Assembly (NCBI RefSeq): GCF_036541425.1
Contig: NZ_JAZHFT010000017.1
Coordinates: forward strand, 1-64,000
DNA: 64,000 bases
Direction: 5' to 3'
Origin: Consotaella aegiceratis
Lineage (GTDB): Bacteria > Pseudomonadota > Alphaproteobacteria > Rhizobiales > Rhizobiaceae
Under the pieces are notes generated by a model. The model saw nothing but the letters and a program-made list of their open reading frames with translations. It ran no database searches and was not told where the DNA came from. The position numbers and the translations under genes are program-made. This document shows, one piece after another, positions 34,299 through 43,303 of the stretch (position 1 is its first letter; the number at the start of each line of letters is the position of its first letter).

Positions 34299-34811
34299 AT
34301 GTTCGACCTCCTCGACCGACGGCATCTGTTGGGCCTGGGCTTTCTGCTGCTCGTCGGCGCCGCGACCGGGCGTGCCGCCGAACCCGTAAGCGTGGCGGTG
34401 TTCGACTTCGAACTGATCGATACCAGCCAGGGCGGCGTGTCGACCGTACCGCCGGAGGCCGAGGCCCATCGGCTCCGGCTGTTGAGCGAACAGTTGCGCC
34501 ATGCCTACGAGGCGGCGGCCGACTATCGCCTGGTCGACATCGCGCCGGTGGCGGACGAAGCGAAAGCCCGCAACCGTCAAGGCTGCGGCGAGTGCGACCG
34601 GACGTTTGCGCAGGAACTCGGCGCCGACTGGTCGGTGACCGGCACGGTGTGGAAGGTCTCGAACCTCGTCCTCAACATCAGGGTCTATGTGCGCGACGTC
34701 GCCAGCGGCGAGATCAAGCAGACCCTCAACGCCGACATTCGCGGCAACACGGACCAGTCATGGCAAAGGGGGCTCGATTGGCTGATCCGCAACCGGCTGA
34801 AGTTAAAGTGA
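34299..34811 (+). CDS. DUF2380/DUF3280-like exported protein
   Basis: The 170-residue protein has a signal peptide (LLGLGFLLLVGAATGRAAE) and VAVFDFELIDTSQGG, CGECDRTFAQELGADWSVTG, then DVASGEIKQTLNADIRGNTD. This matches the small DUF proteins found with PQQ dehydrogenase ABC systems. Two cysteines (CGEC) could be redox active. It begins a plus-strand group with the 70-residue protein and the ABC transporter; the divergent gap to 34087 holds the promoters. No function is established. Confidence 0.78.
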   Translation: MFDLLDRRHLLGLGFLLLVGAATGRAAEPVSVAVFDFELIDTSQGGVSTVPPEAEAHRLRLLSEQLRHAYEAAADYRLVDIAPVADEAKARNRQGCGECDRTFAQELGADWSVTGTVWKVSNLVLNIRVYVRDVASGEIKQTLNADIRGNTDQSWQRGLDWLIRNRLKLK

Positions 34812-34925
34812 ACGCGGCGCAGGAGAGCGCGGCTCGCCATATGCCCTTCTGGCGTGGATCGTGCTGCACCGCACAATTCCGATTCCCGCGTGTCGATCAG
34901 ACGTCGCGCCGTGCCAGGAGACCCG

Positions 34926-35138
34926 ATGCCCGTTATCGAACTCGTCGTCGCCATCTGCCTGGTCGGCGATCCCAACACGTGCAAGGAACAGCGTTTCCAG
35001 TTTACCGAAGGCACCAGCTTGATGGGCTGCGTGATGCGGGCTCAACCGTTCCTCGCTGATTGGGCGTTGCGGCACTCCCGGTGGAGCGTGCAGAAGTGGC
35101 ATTGCGATTATCCGCAAAGGCGCGAACAGAAGGCCTAG
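34926..35138 (+). CDS. Small conserved-looking 70-residue protein
   Basis: ATG at 34926 with AGGAG upstream opens a 70-codon frame beginning MPVIELVVAICLVGDPNTCK. It has three cysteines (NTCKEQ, MGCVMR, WHCDYP) and no clear signal peptide. The frame overlaps the start of the ABC ATPase gene, so translation of the two is probably coupled. I recognise the arrangement from PQQ/xox clusters but no function is known. Confidence 0.65.
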   Translation: MPVIELVVAICLVGDPNTCKEQRFQFTEGTSLMGCVMRAQPFLADWALRHSRWSVQKWHCDYPQRREQKA

Positions 35139-35929
35139 GCGCCACCGACGCCGATGCGCTGACGCTCGAAGCGGTGTCGCACGCCTATGGACGGCGGCAG
35201 GCGCTGGACGGCATTACCATACGGGTCGGGCGCGGCCGCTTCACCGCGCTTCTCGGCCCCAACGGCGCCGGCAAGACGACCCTGTTCGGCCTGGTGACGC
35301 GTCTGCTCGGGCTCCAGCAGGGCCGCATCGCCATCTGCGGCATGGATCTTCGCGCCGCCGGTGCCGCCGCCCTTGCGCCGCTGGGGCTGGTGTTCCAGCA
35401 GCCCACGCTCGATCTCGACCTCACCGTGCGCCAGAATCTGCGCTACTTCGCAGCCCTGCGCGGCCTGTCGGGCCGTCAGGCGGATCGGCGGATCAGCGAA
35501 GAGCTCACCCGGCTGGGCATGGCCGAGCGGGTACGCGAGAAGGTGCGCGACCTCAATGGCGGCCACCGACGTCGCGTCGAACTGGCGCGCGCGCTTCTCC
35601 ACGAGCCGTCGCTGCTTCTCCTCGACGAGCCGACCGTCGGGCTCGACGTCGAATCGCGCCGCCGCATCGTCGCCCATGTGCACGATCTGGCGCAGGAGCG
35701 CGGGCTGGGCGTGCTGTGGGCGACGCATCTCATCGACGAGGTTCGCCCCGAGGACAATCTGATCGTGCTGGCGGGTGGGCGCATCGTCGCCGAGGGCACG
35801 GCCGACAGCGTCGTGCGAGCGGCCGGAACGGCGAGCCTCGAATCGGCCTTCGAGCAGCTGACGAAGCCGGCAGGCCGGCCGGCGCCAGGTGCCGACGCTT
35901 CGGCGGGGGAGGAGGCCCTGCGTCCGTGA
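35096..35929 (+). CDS. PQQ alcohol dehydrogenase-associated ABC transporter ATPase
   Basis: The protein has Walker A GPNGAGKTT, a Q-loop (LVFQQP), a degenerate signature LNGGHRRRVELARALLHEP, Walker B LLLLDEPTVGLD and the switch His in WATHLIDE. It resembles ATPases of ABC-2 type exporters. The start is uncertain: GTG at 35096 and TTG at 35102 are both in frame and lie inside the preceding gene; conserved sequence begins at LTLEAVSHAYG. The stop overlaps the GTG of the permease gene. With the permease it probably moves an unknown compound linked to periplasmic alcohol oxidation. Confidence 0.85.
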   Translation: MALRLSAKARTEGLGATDADALTLEAVSHAYGRRQALDGITIRVGRGRFTALLGPNGAGKTTLFGLVTRLLGLQQGRIAICGMDLRAAGAAALAPLGLVFQQPTLDLDLTVRQNLRYFAALRGLSGRQADRRISEELTRLGMAERVREKVRDLNGGHRRRVELARALLHEPSLLLLDEPTVGLDVESRRRIVAHVHDLAQERGLGVLWATHLIDEVRPEDNLIVLAGGRIVAEGTADSVVRAAGTASLESAFEQLTKPAGRPAPGADASAGEEALRP

Positions 35930-36729
35930 TCACCCGTTGGCGAGCCCTCATGGGCATTCTCTATCGCGAGGTGCTGCGGTTCATCCAGCAGCGCGGCCGC
36001 TTCCTTGCCGCCCTGGTGCGCCCGATGGTGTGGCTCATCGTCTTCGCCGCCGGGTTCCGCTCGGTGCTCGGCATCGCCATCCAGCCGCCCTACCAGACCT
36101 ACATCACCTACGACGTCTACATCGTGCCGGGGTTGATCGGCATGATCCAGCTTTTCAACGGCATGCAGTCGTCGCTGTCGATGGTCTACGACCGCGAGAT
36201 GGGCTCGATGCGGGTCCTGATGACGACGCCGCTGCCGCGATGGTTCCTGTTGGCGGCGAAGCTCGCGGCGGGAACCGCCGTTTCGGTTCTGCAGGTCTAT
36301 GCGTTTCTGGTGTTGGCGGCACTGTTCGGCATCGATTTTCCGGCGTTCGGCTACGTCGCGCTGCTGCCGGCGCTCATTCTGTCGGGGCTGATGCTCGGCG
36401 CGATCGGCATGTTCCTGTCCTCCACGATCAGCCAACTGGAGAACTTTGCCGGCGTGATGAACTTCGTCATCTTCCCGTCCTTCTTCCTGTCGTCGGCGCT
36501 CTATCCGCTGTGGCGCATGAAGGAATCGAGCGTCATTCTCTGGCGGATCGCCTCGGCCAATCCCTTCACCCACGCCGTGGAGCTCGTACGCTTCGCTCTC
36601 TACGGCAAGGCCGACCTGATGGCCGCCGGCATCGTCGCGGCGATGCTGGCGGTGTTCCTGGCGCTGGCCCTTTGGGGCTACGATCCGGGCCGCGGATTGC
36701 AGCCGCGCGCGCCCCGGCGTGGGGATTGA
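35926..36729 (+). CDS. PQQ alcohol dehydrogenase-associated ABC-2 type permease
   Basis: The 267-residue protein has six hydrophobic segments and ABC-2 features: YREVLRFIQQRGRFLAALVR at the start, MVYDREMGSMRVLMTTPLPR in the middle, and FVIFPSFFLSSALYPLW later. It is the membrane part of the transporter with the ATPase at 35096. The GTG at 35926 overlaps that gene's stop. ABC-2 permeases usually export, yet a binding protein gene at 32876 is associated, so the direction of transport is open. Confidence 0.87.
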   Translation: MITRWRALMGILYREVLRFIQQRGRFLAALVRPMVWLIVFAAGFRSVLGIAIQPPYQTYITYDVYIVPGLIGMIQLFNGMQSSLSMVYDREMGSMRVLMTTPLPRWFLLAAKLAAGTAVSVLQVYAFLVLAALFGIDFPAFGYVALLPALILSGLMLGAIGMFLSSTISQLENFAGVMNFVIFPSFFLSSALYPLWRMKESSVILWRIASANPFTHAVELVRFALYGKADLMAAGIVAAMLAVFLALALWGYDPGRGLQPRAPRRGD

Positions 36730-36957
36730 CCCCGCTTGAGATCCGTCGCACTATTCAACCTAAGCCTGCGAAGATGGGTTTACGGTGCCCGCCCGATGAT
36801 TGGAAACGATTGCGGGTGGCTTGGTAGGAATCAGTCGGGAGGCTCTCCAATTTTGCACGTCCGAACGGACGGGCGGCGCTTTCACGGCCGATCTACCTGC
36901 GAGGACGAGCGGCGCTGACGGCAACTGTGAGCCGCGGTCGCCGAGGGAGGAAAGATC

Positions 36958-37953
36958 ATGGATTTCAGGACGATCGGCCGAGCAGCCGGCGTGGCCTTGG
37001 TATTCGCCACCCTGCCGACGACGCTTTGCGCGCAGGACCTGCCGGAGGTCAAACTCGGCCTGCTCAAATTCGGCACCGTCAACTGGGAGGCCCAGACCAT
37101 CGTCGACCGGGGGCTCGACAGGAAGCACGGCTTCCAGCTCGAGATCGTAACTTATGGTGGCGACGACGCCACCAAGATCGCGATGCAGGCCGGCGAGATC
37201 GAGATCACGACCGGCGACTGGCTGTTTGCCTCGCGCCAGCGCGCCGAAGGCTCGCCGCTCACCTTCGTGCCGTTTTCTTCTTCGATCGGCGCGATCATGG
37301 TGCCGTGCAACTCCGATATCAAGTCGCTGTCCGACCTCAAGGGCAAGACGCTGGGCATCGCCGGCGGACCGCTCGACAAGAGCTGGCTGATGCTGCAGGC
37401 GCTGGCCGAGGGCGAATACGACTTCAGCCTGACCGACGAGACCGAGCAGGTGTTCGGCGCGCCACCGCTCTTGGCAGAGAAGCTGCGCCAGGGCGAACTC
37501 GACGCGGGGCTGAACTACTGGCACTACAACGCCCGGCTCGAGGCGGACGGCTATTGCCAGATCGTCTCTGCCCAGGAGGCGGCCCGCGAACTCGGCGCCG
37601 AGGGCGACATCTCGGCGGTCGGCTACATCCTCAACGAGGATTGGGCCAACGCGCATCGCGAGGTCGCCAAAGGCTTCGTCGCCGCCTCGCAGGAGGCCAA
37701 GGCGCTCCTGAAGTCGTCCGACGAGGCCTGGGACGCGATCCGGCCGACGATGAACATCGATACCGACGCCGAATTCGAGGCGCTGCGCCGACGATTCCGC
37801 GAGGGCATTCCCGAGCGCCCCGTGGTCGCCGAGGAGAAAGACACCGAGGCCGTCTATCGCTATCTGGCCCGGGTCGGGGGCGAAAAGCTTGTCGGTCCGG
37901 CCACCGAGATGGCCGAAGGCACCTTCTGGAGCGAGCTGAAGCACGGCTCCTGA
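36958..37953 (+). CDS. NitT/TauT-type ABC substrate-binding protein beside the xox cluster
   Basis: This 331-residue protein has a signal peptide (cut near LCAQDLP) and the SsuA/THI5-like fold: GLLKFGTVNWEAQTIVDRGL, ATKIAMQAGEIEITTGDWLF, DLKGKTLGIAGGPLDKSWLM and AGLNYWHYNARL. It is the periplasmic component of an importer whose permease (38019) and ATPase (38887) follow. GGGAGGAAAG precedes the ATG. The ligand of this class is usually an anion or small organic molecule; here it is unknown, and the location suggests a need linked to methanol oxidation. Confidence 0.85.
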   Translation: MDFRTIGRAAGVALVFATLPTTLCAQDLPEVKLGLLKFGTVNWEAQTIVDRGLDRKHGFQLEIVTYGGDDATKIAMQAGEIEITTGDWLFASRQRAEGSPLTFVPFSSSIGAIMVPCNSDIKSLSDLKGKTLGIAGGPLDKSWLMLQALAEGEYDFSLTDETEQVFGAPPLLAEKLRQGELDAGLNYWHYNARLEADGYCQIVSAQEAARELGAEGDISAVGYILNEDWANAHREVAKGFVAASQEAKALLKSSDEAWDAIRPTMNIDTDAEFEALRRRFREGIPERPVVAEEKDTEAVYRYLARVGGEKLVGPATEMAEGTFWSELKHGS

Positions 37954-38018
37954 GCCGATGAGAACCGTCGAGAGGCCGGTATCGGTCCCAGGATCGACGC
38001 GAGTTTCGGAGTGGCCCG

Positions 38019-38885
38019 ATGCGTCGATCCGATAGCCTGGAGCAGCCGTTGCGCGCCTCGTTGGACGCGTCGCGCCCCAGGCCGGCGCCGGTAGCCGCCG
38101 AGCGCCGTATCGGCCGGCGCGTGACCGCTCGGCGGTTCGACATCATGGCGGCCCGTGCCGCCTCGATCGCCGCGTTCTTTCTGCTCTGGTGGCTCGGAAC
38201 GCTCTGGTTCGGTCCGCGCCTGTGTCCGGATCCCGTCTCGGTCTTCGGCTTCGTCGTGCGCGAGGCGGCCTCGGGCGAGCTGCCCTACCATCTCGGCGTC
38301 ACGCTGCTGCGGGTGGCGGCGGCTTTCCTGATCGCCATGACGGCCGGCACGCTGATCGGCCTTGCCATGGGGCGCTCGGAGCGCGCCAACACGGTGCTCG
38401 AGCCGTGGCTGATCCTGCTTCTCAACGCGCCGGCGCTGATCATCATCGTGCTCGCCTATATCTGGATCGGGCTGTCGGAGACGGCGGCGATCCTGGCGGT
38501 GGCGCTCAACAAGATCCCCAACGTCACGGTAACGCTGCGCGAGGGCGCGCGGGCGATGGAGCCGGCCTATATGGAGATGGCGCAGGTCTACCGCTTTTCG
38601 CGCAAGAGCATCTATCGCGACATCATGCTGCCGCAGCTTCTGCCCTATCTCGCGGCCGCTGCCCGCTCGGGCCTGTCGCTGATCTGGAAGATCGTGCTGG
38701 TGGTCGAACTGCTCGGCCGCTCCAACGGCGTCGGCTTCCAGATCCACCTCTATTTCCAGATGTTCGACGTGCGCGCCATCCTCGGCTACACGATGGCGTT
38801 CGTGGCGGTCATGCTGGCGATCGAATTCTTGGCCGTGCAGCCGACCGAGGCCCGCGCCTATCGCTGGCGATCGAGGCCCGCCTGA
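38019..38885 (+). CDS. NitT/TauT-type ABC permease
   Basis: The 288-residue protein has about six membrane segments after a 40-residue polar, Arg-rich N-terminus. The EAA-like loop EGARAMEPAYMEMAQVYRFS, followed by YRDIMLPQLLPYLAAAARSG, identifies a binding-protein-dependent permease of the SsuC/TauC type. It follows the binding protein gene by 65 bases. A shorter start at the in-frame ATG near 38145 is possible, because the N-terminal extension is longer than usual. Confidence 0.87.
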   Translation: MRRSDSLEQPLRASLDASRPRPAPVAAERRIGRRVTARRFDIMAARAASIAAFFLLWWLGTLWFGPRLCPDPVSVFGFVVREAASGELPYHLGVTLLRVAAAFLIAMTAGTLIGLAMGRSERANTVLEPWLILLLNAPALIIIVLAYIWIGLSETAAILAVALNKIPNVTVTLREGARAMEPAYMEMAQVYRFSRKSIYRDIMLPQLLPYLAAAARSGLSLIWKIVLVVELLGRSNGVGFQIHLYFQMFDVRAILGYTMAFVAVMLAIEFLAVQPTEARAYRWRSRPA

Positions 38886-38886
38886 C

Positions 38887-39633
38887 GTGACGATGCACGA
38901 ACCGCGGCGCCTTCGGCTGCACATCCGGCGCAAGCACTATGTGGACGCCGATGGCAACACCGTCGAGGTGCTGGACGATGTGGCGTTTGCCCTCCCCCGA
39001 AATGCCTTCACCTGCCTGATCGGTCCGTCGGGCTGCGGCAAGACGACGACGTTGCGCATCCTAATGGGACTCGACGAGCACTACGAAGGCGAGATCGACG
39101 CCGCGTTGCGGACCGCGCGTCTCGGCGCGGCCTTTCAGGAGCCGCGGCTCCTGCCATGGCGCACGCTGGCGCAGAATGTCGCGCTGGCGACCCGCGGCGC
39201 AGCGGAGCCGAGCGACGCTCTCGTGAAGGCGGCGCTCGCCGATGTCGGGCTCGGCGATCTCGGCGACCGCTATCCGGGTCAGATCTCGCTCGGCCAGCAG
39301 CGCCGGGCGGCCCTGGCGCGGGCTTTTGCGGTGCAGCCCGAGATCCTCTATCTGGACGAGCCCTTCGTGTCGCTCGACGAGGCCACGGCGCAGCGGTTGC
39401 GCCGGCTGCTGGTGGAGCTCTGGAGCAGCCGACAGGTGACCGTGCTGATGGTCACCCACAATGTGCGCGAGGCCGTGCAACTCGCCGACCGCATCGTCCT
39501 GATGACCGAGCGTCCGGCGCGCGTGGCGGCCGAGTTGCTGGTGCCGCTCGACCGGGCCGGCCGCACGCCCGCGGCCGTCGACGCGTTCGCCGCCGAGATG
39601 GCCCGGCGCTATCCGGCGCTTGTCGCGCTTTGA
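38887..39633 (+). CDS. NitT/TauT-type ABC ATPase
   Basis: The 248-residue protein has Walker A GPSGCGKTTT, a Q-loop AAFQEPRLLPWRTL, a slightly altered signature ISLGQQRRAALARAF, Walker B ILYLDEPFVSLDE and the switch His in MVTHNVREAV. The GTG at 38887 follows the permease stop by one base; an in-frame ATG at 38893 is an equally good start. It completes a three-gene importer with 36958 and 38019. The last residues lie 72 bases from the convergent serine hydrolase gene. Confidence 0.9.
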   Translation: MTMHEPRRLRLHIRRKHYVDADGNTVEVLDDVAFALPRNAFTCLIGPSGCGKTTTLRILMGLDEHYEGEIDAALRTARLGAAFQEPRLLPWRTLAQNVALATRGAAEPSDALVKAALADVGLGDLGDRYPGQISLGQQRRAALARAFAVQPEILYLDEPFVSLDEATAQRLRRLLVELWSSRQVTVLMVTHNVREAVQLADRIVLMTERPARVAAELLVPLDRAGRTPAAVDAFAAEMARRYPALVAL

Positions 39634-39705
39634 AGTCGCCCAGCCGGACGGCCGGAGAGTGGAACACTCGGCTCGCTCCGATGCGCCGCGCCGACGGCTC
39701 GTCCC

Positions 39706-40728
39706 TCAGTCCTTGCAGGCGGAGAGGATCAGCTTGAGCAGGCGTCCGACGCCCACGCGCTCGACCCTGCGCCCCTCGATGTCGGTGTCGACCCGGTGGA
39801 CGACGACCATGTCGAGTGCCGGAACGACAAGACAGTAGTGACCGCCCGCGCCGACCGCTGCGAAGCTGCCTGTCGGCGTCACGACCTGTGGAAGGAAGAC
39901 GCCGTCGCGCTCCAGCCACCACATGTAGCCATAGGCGCCACGCGCCCCGGCATGCGAATAGGGCAGGACGCTCTCCACGACCCAGTCGCGTTCCAACACC
40001 TGGCGGTCGCCGCATCGGCCGCCCTGCAGGAAGAGCTGACCGAATCGCGCCAGGTCGCGCGTCGACATGCGGAACGGGTAGGCCGGATGATCGCTGATCT
40101 CGAAGGGCTCCATCCAGCCGTCGGGATGCTCCGATCCCAGGTCGAAATCCTGCATGCCGACGGGCCGCGCGATGCGCTCCTCGAAGGCCTGGTGAATGTT
40201 ATGTCCGGTCCGCTGCGCGAAGATCGTACCGAGTGCGTTGAAATCCCAGTTGTTGTAGCACCAGAACGTTCCGGGCGCGTGGGCGTGGCGTTTTTCCTTG
40301 ATCAGCCGCATCCATTCGGTTTCGTAGCCGGCGGGGTGATAGATGCCGGACCGGGCGGTGAGCAGGTCGTAGACCGTCGCGCGCTTCTCGACCTCGCCAA
40401 GGCCGAGCTTGTCGTCGATTCCGAGATCGGCCAGCGTCGCTTCGAGATCGATGGTGCCCCGCGCGACGTCTTCGCCGACGATGGCGCTCAAGAAGCTCTT
40501 GCGGATGGAGTGGCACAGAAACTTGTGGCCGAGATCGCCGATGGAAAAGACGATGCGGCCGCCCTGCAGCACCAATAGCGCATCCGTCGCCTGCCGGGCC
40601 GCGAACGCCTTGACGGCGGCGATCCCGTCGCTCGACCACCCAGCGGTCTGGGGATCGACGAGGCGCTCCCATTCGCCGGCGGATTCGTCGGCGGCCTGCG
40701 ATCGATCTTCAGACGACTGCAGCGTCAT
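39706..40728 (-). CDS. Beta-lactamase-fold serine hydrolase in a peptide-use operon
   Basis: The 340-residue protein has the class C beta-lactamase/D-aminopeptidase pattern. Ser74-X-X-Lys77 lies in HSIRKSFLSA, a Tyr-Asn-Asn motif in FWCYNNWDFNAL, and AAVGAGGHYCLVVP near the C-terminus matches the HxG-like region. There is no signal peptide, so it should act in the cytoplasm on imported substrates, perhaps as an esterase or D-amino acid peptidase, not as a resistance enzyme. Its ATG overlaps the stop of the last ABC ATPase gene, so it is the terminal gene of the operon. Confidence 0.82.
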   Translation of the reverse strand: MTLQSSEDRSQAADESAGEWERLVDPQTAGWSSDGIAAVKAFAARQATDALLVLQGGRIVFSIGDLGHKFLCHSIRKSFLSAIVGEDVARGTIDLEATLADLGIDDKLGLGEVEKRATVYDLLTARSGIYHPAGYETEWMRLIKEKRHAHAPGTFWCYNNWDFNALGTIFAQRTGHNIHQAFEERIARPVGMQDFDLGSEHPDGWMEPFEISDHPAYPFRMSTRDLARFGQLFLQGGRCGDRQVLERDWVVESVLPYSHAGARGAYGYMWWLERDGVFLPQVVTPTGSFAAVGAGGHYCLVVPALDMVVVHRVDTDIEGRRVERVGVGRLLKLILSACKD

Positions 40729-41513
40729 GGCTGGACCTCCTGGTGGCGGGCCACGGCTTCCACGCTGGCCTGCAGAAACTCGCGGGTATAAGGATCGCTC
40801 GCCTTCGAATGTCGGATATCGTCGGCCGTCAGCTCTTCGATGATGAGCCCCTTGTGCATCACGCCGATCCGCTCGCAGAGATGGCTGACGACGGCAAGGT
40901 CGTGCGAGACCATCAGATAGGTGAGGCCCCGCTCGCGCCGGAGCGCCTTCAAGAGGTTGAGAATTTCCGCCTGAACCGAGACGTCGAGCGCCGAGGTCGG
41001 CTCGTCGAGCAGCAGCAGCTTCGGCTCCATGATCAGGGCGCGGGCGATCGCCACGCGTTGGCGCTGCCCGCCCGAGAGCTCGTGCGGGTAGCGGTAGCGG
41101 AAGGATGGTCCCAGTCCCACGGCATCGAGCACTTCGGAGACCCGCTCTTCCTGACGATCCAGGCGATGGATCCGCAACGGCTCGCGCAGCACCTGCTGGA
41201 CGATCTTGCGCGGATGCAGCGACTGGTAGGGATCCTGGAACACCATCTGCACGTGTCGGAAGAAGGCCTTGTCGCGCTTGGGCGCAACCTCCCGCCCGCC
41301 GAACAGGATCGCTCCTTCGTAGTTGGGGTTGAGGCCGGCGAGTACCCGCAGAATGGTGGATTTGCCGCAGCCTGATTCGCCGATCAATCCGTAAGCCTCG
41401 CTCTCGGCAATCGCGAACGAGACGTCGTCGACGACGGTGACGCGGCTGTCATGGGCACCGAAGGCCACGGACAGTCCGACCACATCCAGCAGCCTTTTGG
41501 CAGAACCGATCAT
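40725..41513 (-). CDS. Dipeptide/oligopeptide ABC ATPase (DppF-like)
   Basis: The 262-residue protein has Walker A GESGCGKSTI, signature LSGGQRQRVAIARAL, Walker B LLLLDEPTSALD and the switch His in MVSHDLAV. It is one of two paired ATPases of a Dpp/Opp-type importer. It lacks the usual C-terminal oligopeptide extension with its cysteines, making it shorter than most DppF. Four-base overlaps join it to the genes on both sides. Confidence 0.88.
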   Translation of the reverse strand: MIGSAKRLLDVVGLSVAFGAHDSRVTVVDDVSFAIAESEAYGLIGESGCGKSTILRVLAGLNPNYEGAILFGGREVAPKRDKAFFRHVQMVFQDPYQSLHPRKIVQQVLREPLRIHRLDRQEERVSEVLDAVGLGPSFRYRYPHELSGGQRQRVAIARALIMEPKLLLLDEPTSALDVSVQAEILNLLKALRRERGLTYLMVSHDLAVVSHLCERIGVMHKGLIIEELTADDIRHSKASDPYTREFLQASVEAVARHQEVQP

Positions 41514-42373
41514 ATCAGTGCGGCTCCCGGCACAGGGTCCGTCAGCCAGGCCGGATCGCGCGAGGGAACCTTGAGCTCGTCCACCGGGTGGTCGAGCCTC
41601 GGGAGGCTGTCGAGCAGCGCCTGCGTATAGGGATGACGCGCCTTGCCGAGGTCCTTGGCCGGCAGATCCTCCAGAATCCGGCCGGCGTACATCACCAGAA
41701 CCCGATCGCAGAAATCGGCCACGAGATTGAGATCGTGGCTGATGAACATCAGCCCGGTGCCACGACGCGTGACCAGTTCGTCGAGGACGGTCAGGACCTG
41801 CCGGCGCACGGTGACGTCGAGCGCCGAGGTCGGCTCGTCGGCGATGATGATGTCGGGCTCTGGAATCAGCATCATCGCAATCATGACGCGCTGCCCCATG
41901 CCGCCGGAGACTTCGTGCGGATAAAGGTCGAAAACCCGTTCGGGATCGCGGATGTGCACCGCTTCGAGCATGGCCAGGGTGCGCTGGCGTGCCTCGCCGC
42001 GGCTGGCGTTCTGATGCAGACGGTAGGCTTCCATGATCTGCCGGCCGATCGGCATCAGCGGATTGAGCGAATATTTGGGATCCTGGAGGATCATCGAGAT
42101 CCGGTTGCCGCGGATCCGGCGCATCTGCCGCTCGGAGGCCGCCAGCAGGTCGACACCGGCAAAACGCAGCCGGTCCGCCGTCAGCATGGCCTTTCTCGGC
42201 AGCAGCTTCATGATCGAGCGGCCGGTCAACGACTTGCCCGACCCGGATTCGCCGACAATGCCCAGCTTTTCGCGGCCGATGGCGAACGAGACGCCCCGCA
42301 CCGCCTCCTGCACGCCGTGGGCCGCCCGGAAGCCGACCCTCAGATTGTCCACCTCGATCAGCGGCTCAGCCAT
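41510..42373 (-). CDS. Dipeptide/oligopeptide ABC ATPase (DppD-like)
   Basis: The 287-residue protein has Walker A GESGSGKSLT, signature VSGGMGQRVMIAMML, Walker B IIIADEPTSALD and the switch His in FISHDLNL. The start at 42373 (MAEPLIEVDNL) overlaps the permease stop; six extra upstream codons are possible but lie inside that gene. It pairs with the DppF-like ATPase. The C-terminal part ending PVPGAALI is shorter than in classical DppD. Confidence 0.88.
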   Translation of the reverse strand: MAEPLIEVDNLRVGFRAAHGVQEAVRGVSFAIGREKLGIVGESGSGKSLTGRSIMKLLPRKAMLTADRLRFAGVDLLAASERQMRRIRGNRISMILQDPKYSLNPLMPIGRQIMEAYRLHQNASRGEARQRTLAMLEAVHIRDPERVFDLYPHEVSGGMGQRVMIAMMLIPEPDIIIADEPTSALDVTVRRQVLTVLDELVTRRGTGLMFISHDLNLVADFCDRVLVMYAGRILEDLPAKDLGKARHPYTQALLDSLPRLDHPVDELKVPSRDPAWLTDPVPGAALI

Positions 42374-43295
42374 CACGCGGATCCAGAACATCGCGCAGGC
42401 CGTCGCCGAAGAGATTGAACGCCAGACTGGCGAACAGGATGGCGCAGCCGGGTATGGCCGCCAGCCACCAGCTCGTCATCATGAACTTGCGCCCGGTGGA
42501 CAGCATCGCTCCCCATTCCGGGCTCGGCGGCTGTGCGCCCAGCCCCAGGAAGCCGAGACCGGCAGCCGTCAGGATGATCGACGACATGTTTAGGGTCAGC
42601 CGGATGATCACCGAGGGAATGCACATCGGCACGACGTGGCTGGCGATGATGCGGGCATTGCTCGCGCCTTGCAGGCGTACGGCGGCGACATAGTCGGAGG
42701 AGCGGATCGTCAGCGTCTCGGCCCGCGCCAGGCGGGCGATCGGCGGCCAGGCGGCGAGCGAAATGGCGATGACGGCATTCTCGATTCCCGGTCCGAGCGC
42801 GGCCGCGAAGGCCAGCGCCAGAACGAGGCTCGGGAACGCCAGAAAGATGTCGACGATGCGCATCAGGAGCACGTCCACCCAGCCGCCGAGATACCCCGAC
42901 GTCGTGCCGACCAGCAGTCCCACAGGGCCGACGATGGCGGCCGCCAGAAACACCGTATAGAGGGTGATGCGCGAACCGAAGACGATGCGGCTGAAGATGT
43001 CGCGGCCGAGCTCGTCGGTTCCGAGCCAGTGCTCCGAGGACGGCGGCATCAGGCGGTTCGTCAGATCCTGCGCATAGATGTCGTGGGTGGCGATCAGCGG
43101 CGCGAAGATCGCTGCGCCGATCACGAGCAGGATGATCGCCAGGCCGATCAGCGCCGAGCCGTTCGCTCCGAGCCGCTTGGCGGCTCGCCAGGCCTGCTGC
43201 GCACGGGCCTGGCCCGCGGAGGCCGGAACCGGTGCGGCGAGCCAGCCTCGCAGAGGCCCGACCCGCGCCGCACTGGGCATCGATTGATCGCTCAT
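42366..43295 (-). CDS. Dipeptide/oligopeptide ABC permease (DppC-like)
   Basis: The 309-residue protein has an N-terminal cytoplasmic stretch of about 45 residues, six membrane segments and the motifs HWLGTDELGRDIFSRIVFGS and AETLTIRSSDYVAAVRLQGA. The start at 43295 (MSDQSMPSAARV) follows the DppB-like gene by 8 bases; the frame also runs far upstream in another reading frame of that gene, which is not coding. It forms the membrane channel with the DppB-like protein. Confidence 0.9.
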   Translation of the reverse strand: MSDQSMPSAARVGPLRGWLAAPVPASAGQARAQQAWRAAKRLGANGSALIGLAIILLVIGAAIFAPLIATHDIYAQDLTNRLMPPSSEHWLGTDELGRDIFSRIVFGSRITLYTVFLAAAIVGPVGLLVGTTSGYLGGWVDVLLMRIVDIFLAFPSLVLALAFAAALGPGIENAVIAISLAAWPPIARLARAETLTIRSSDYVAAVRLQGASNARIIASHVVPMCIPSVIIRLTLNMSSIILTAAGLGFLGLGAQPPSPEWGAMLSTGRKFMMTSWWLAAIPGCAILFASLAFNLFGDGLRDVLDPRDG

Positions 43296-43303
43296 GGCCT
43301 CTC

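Noticed and set aside
36736..36918. Short frames upstream of the NitT/TauT binding-protein gene
   Set aside because: They lack ribosome binding sites and show no coding character; the region is better read as promoter DNA.
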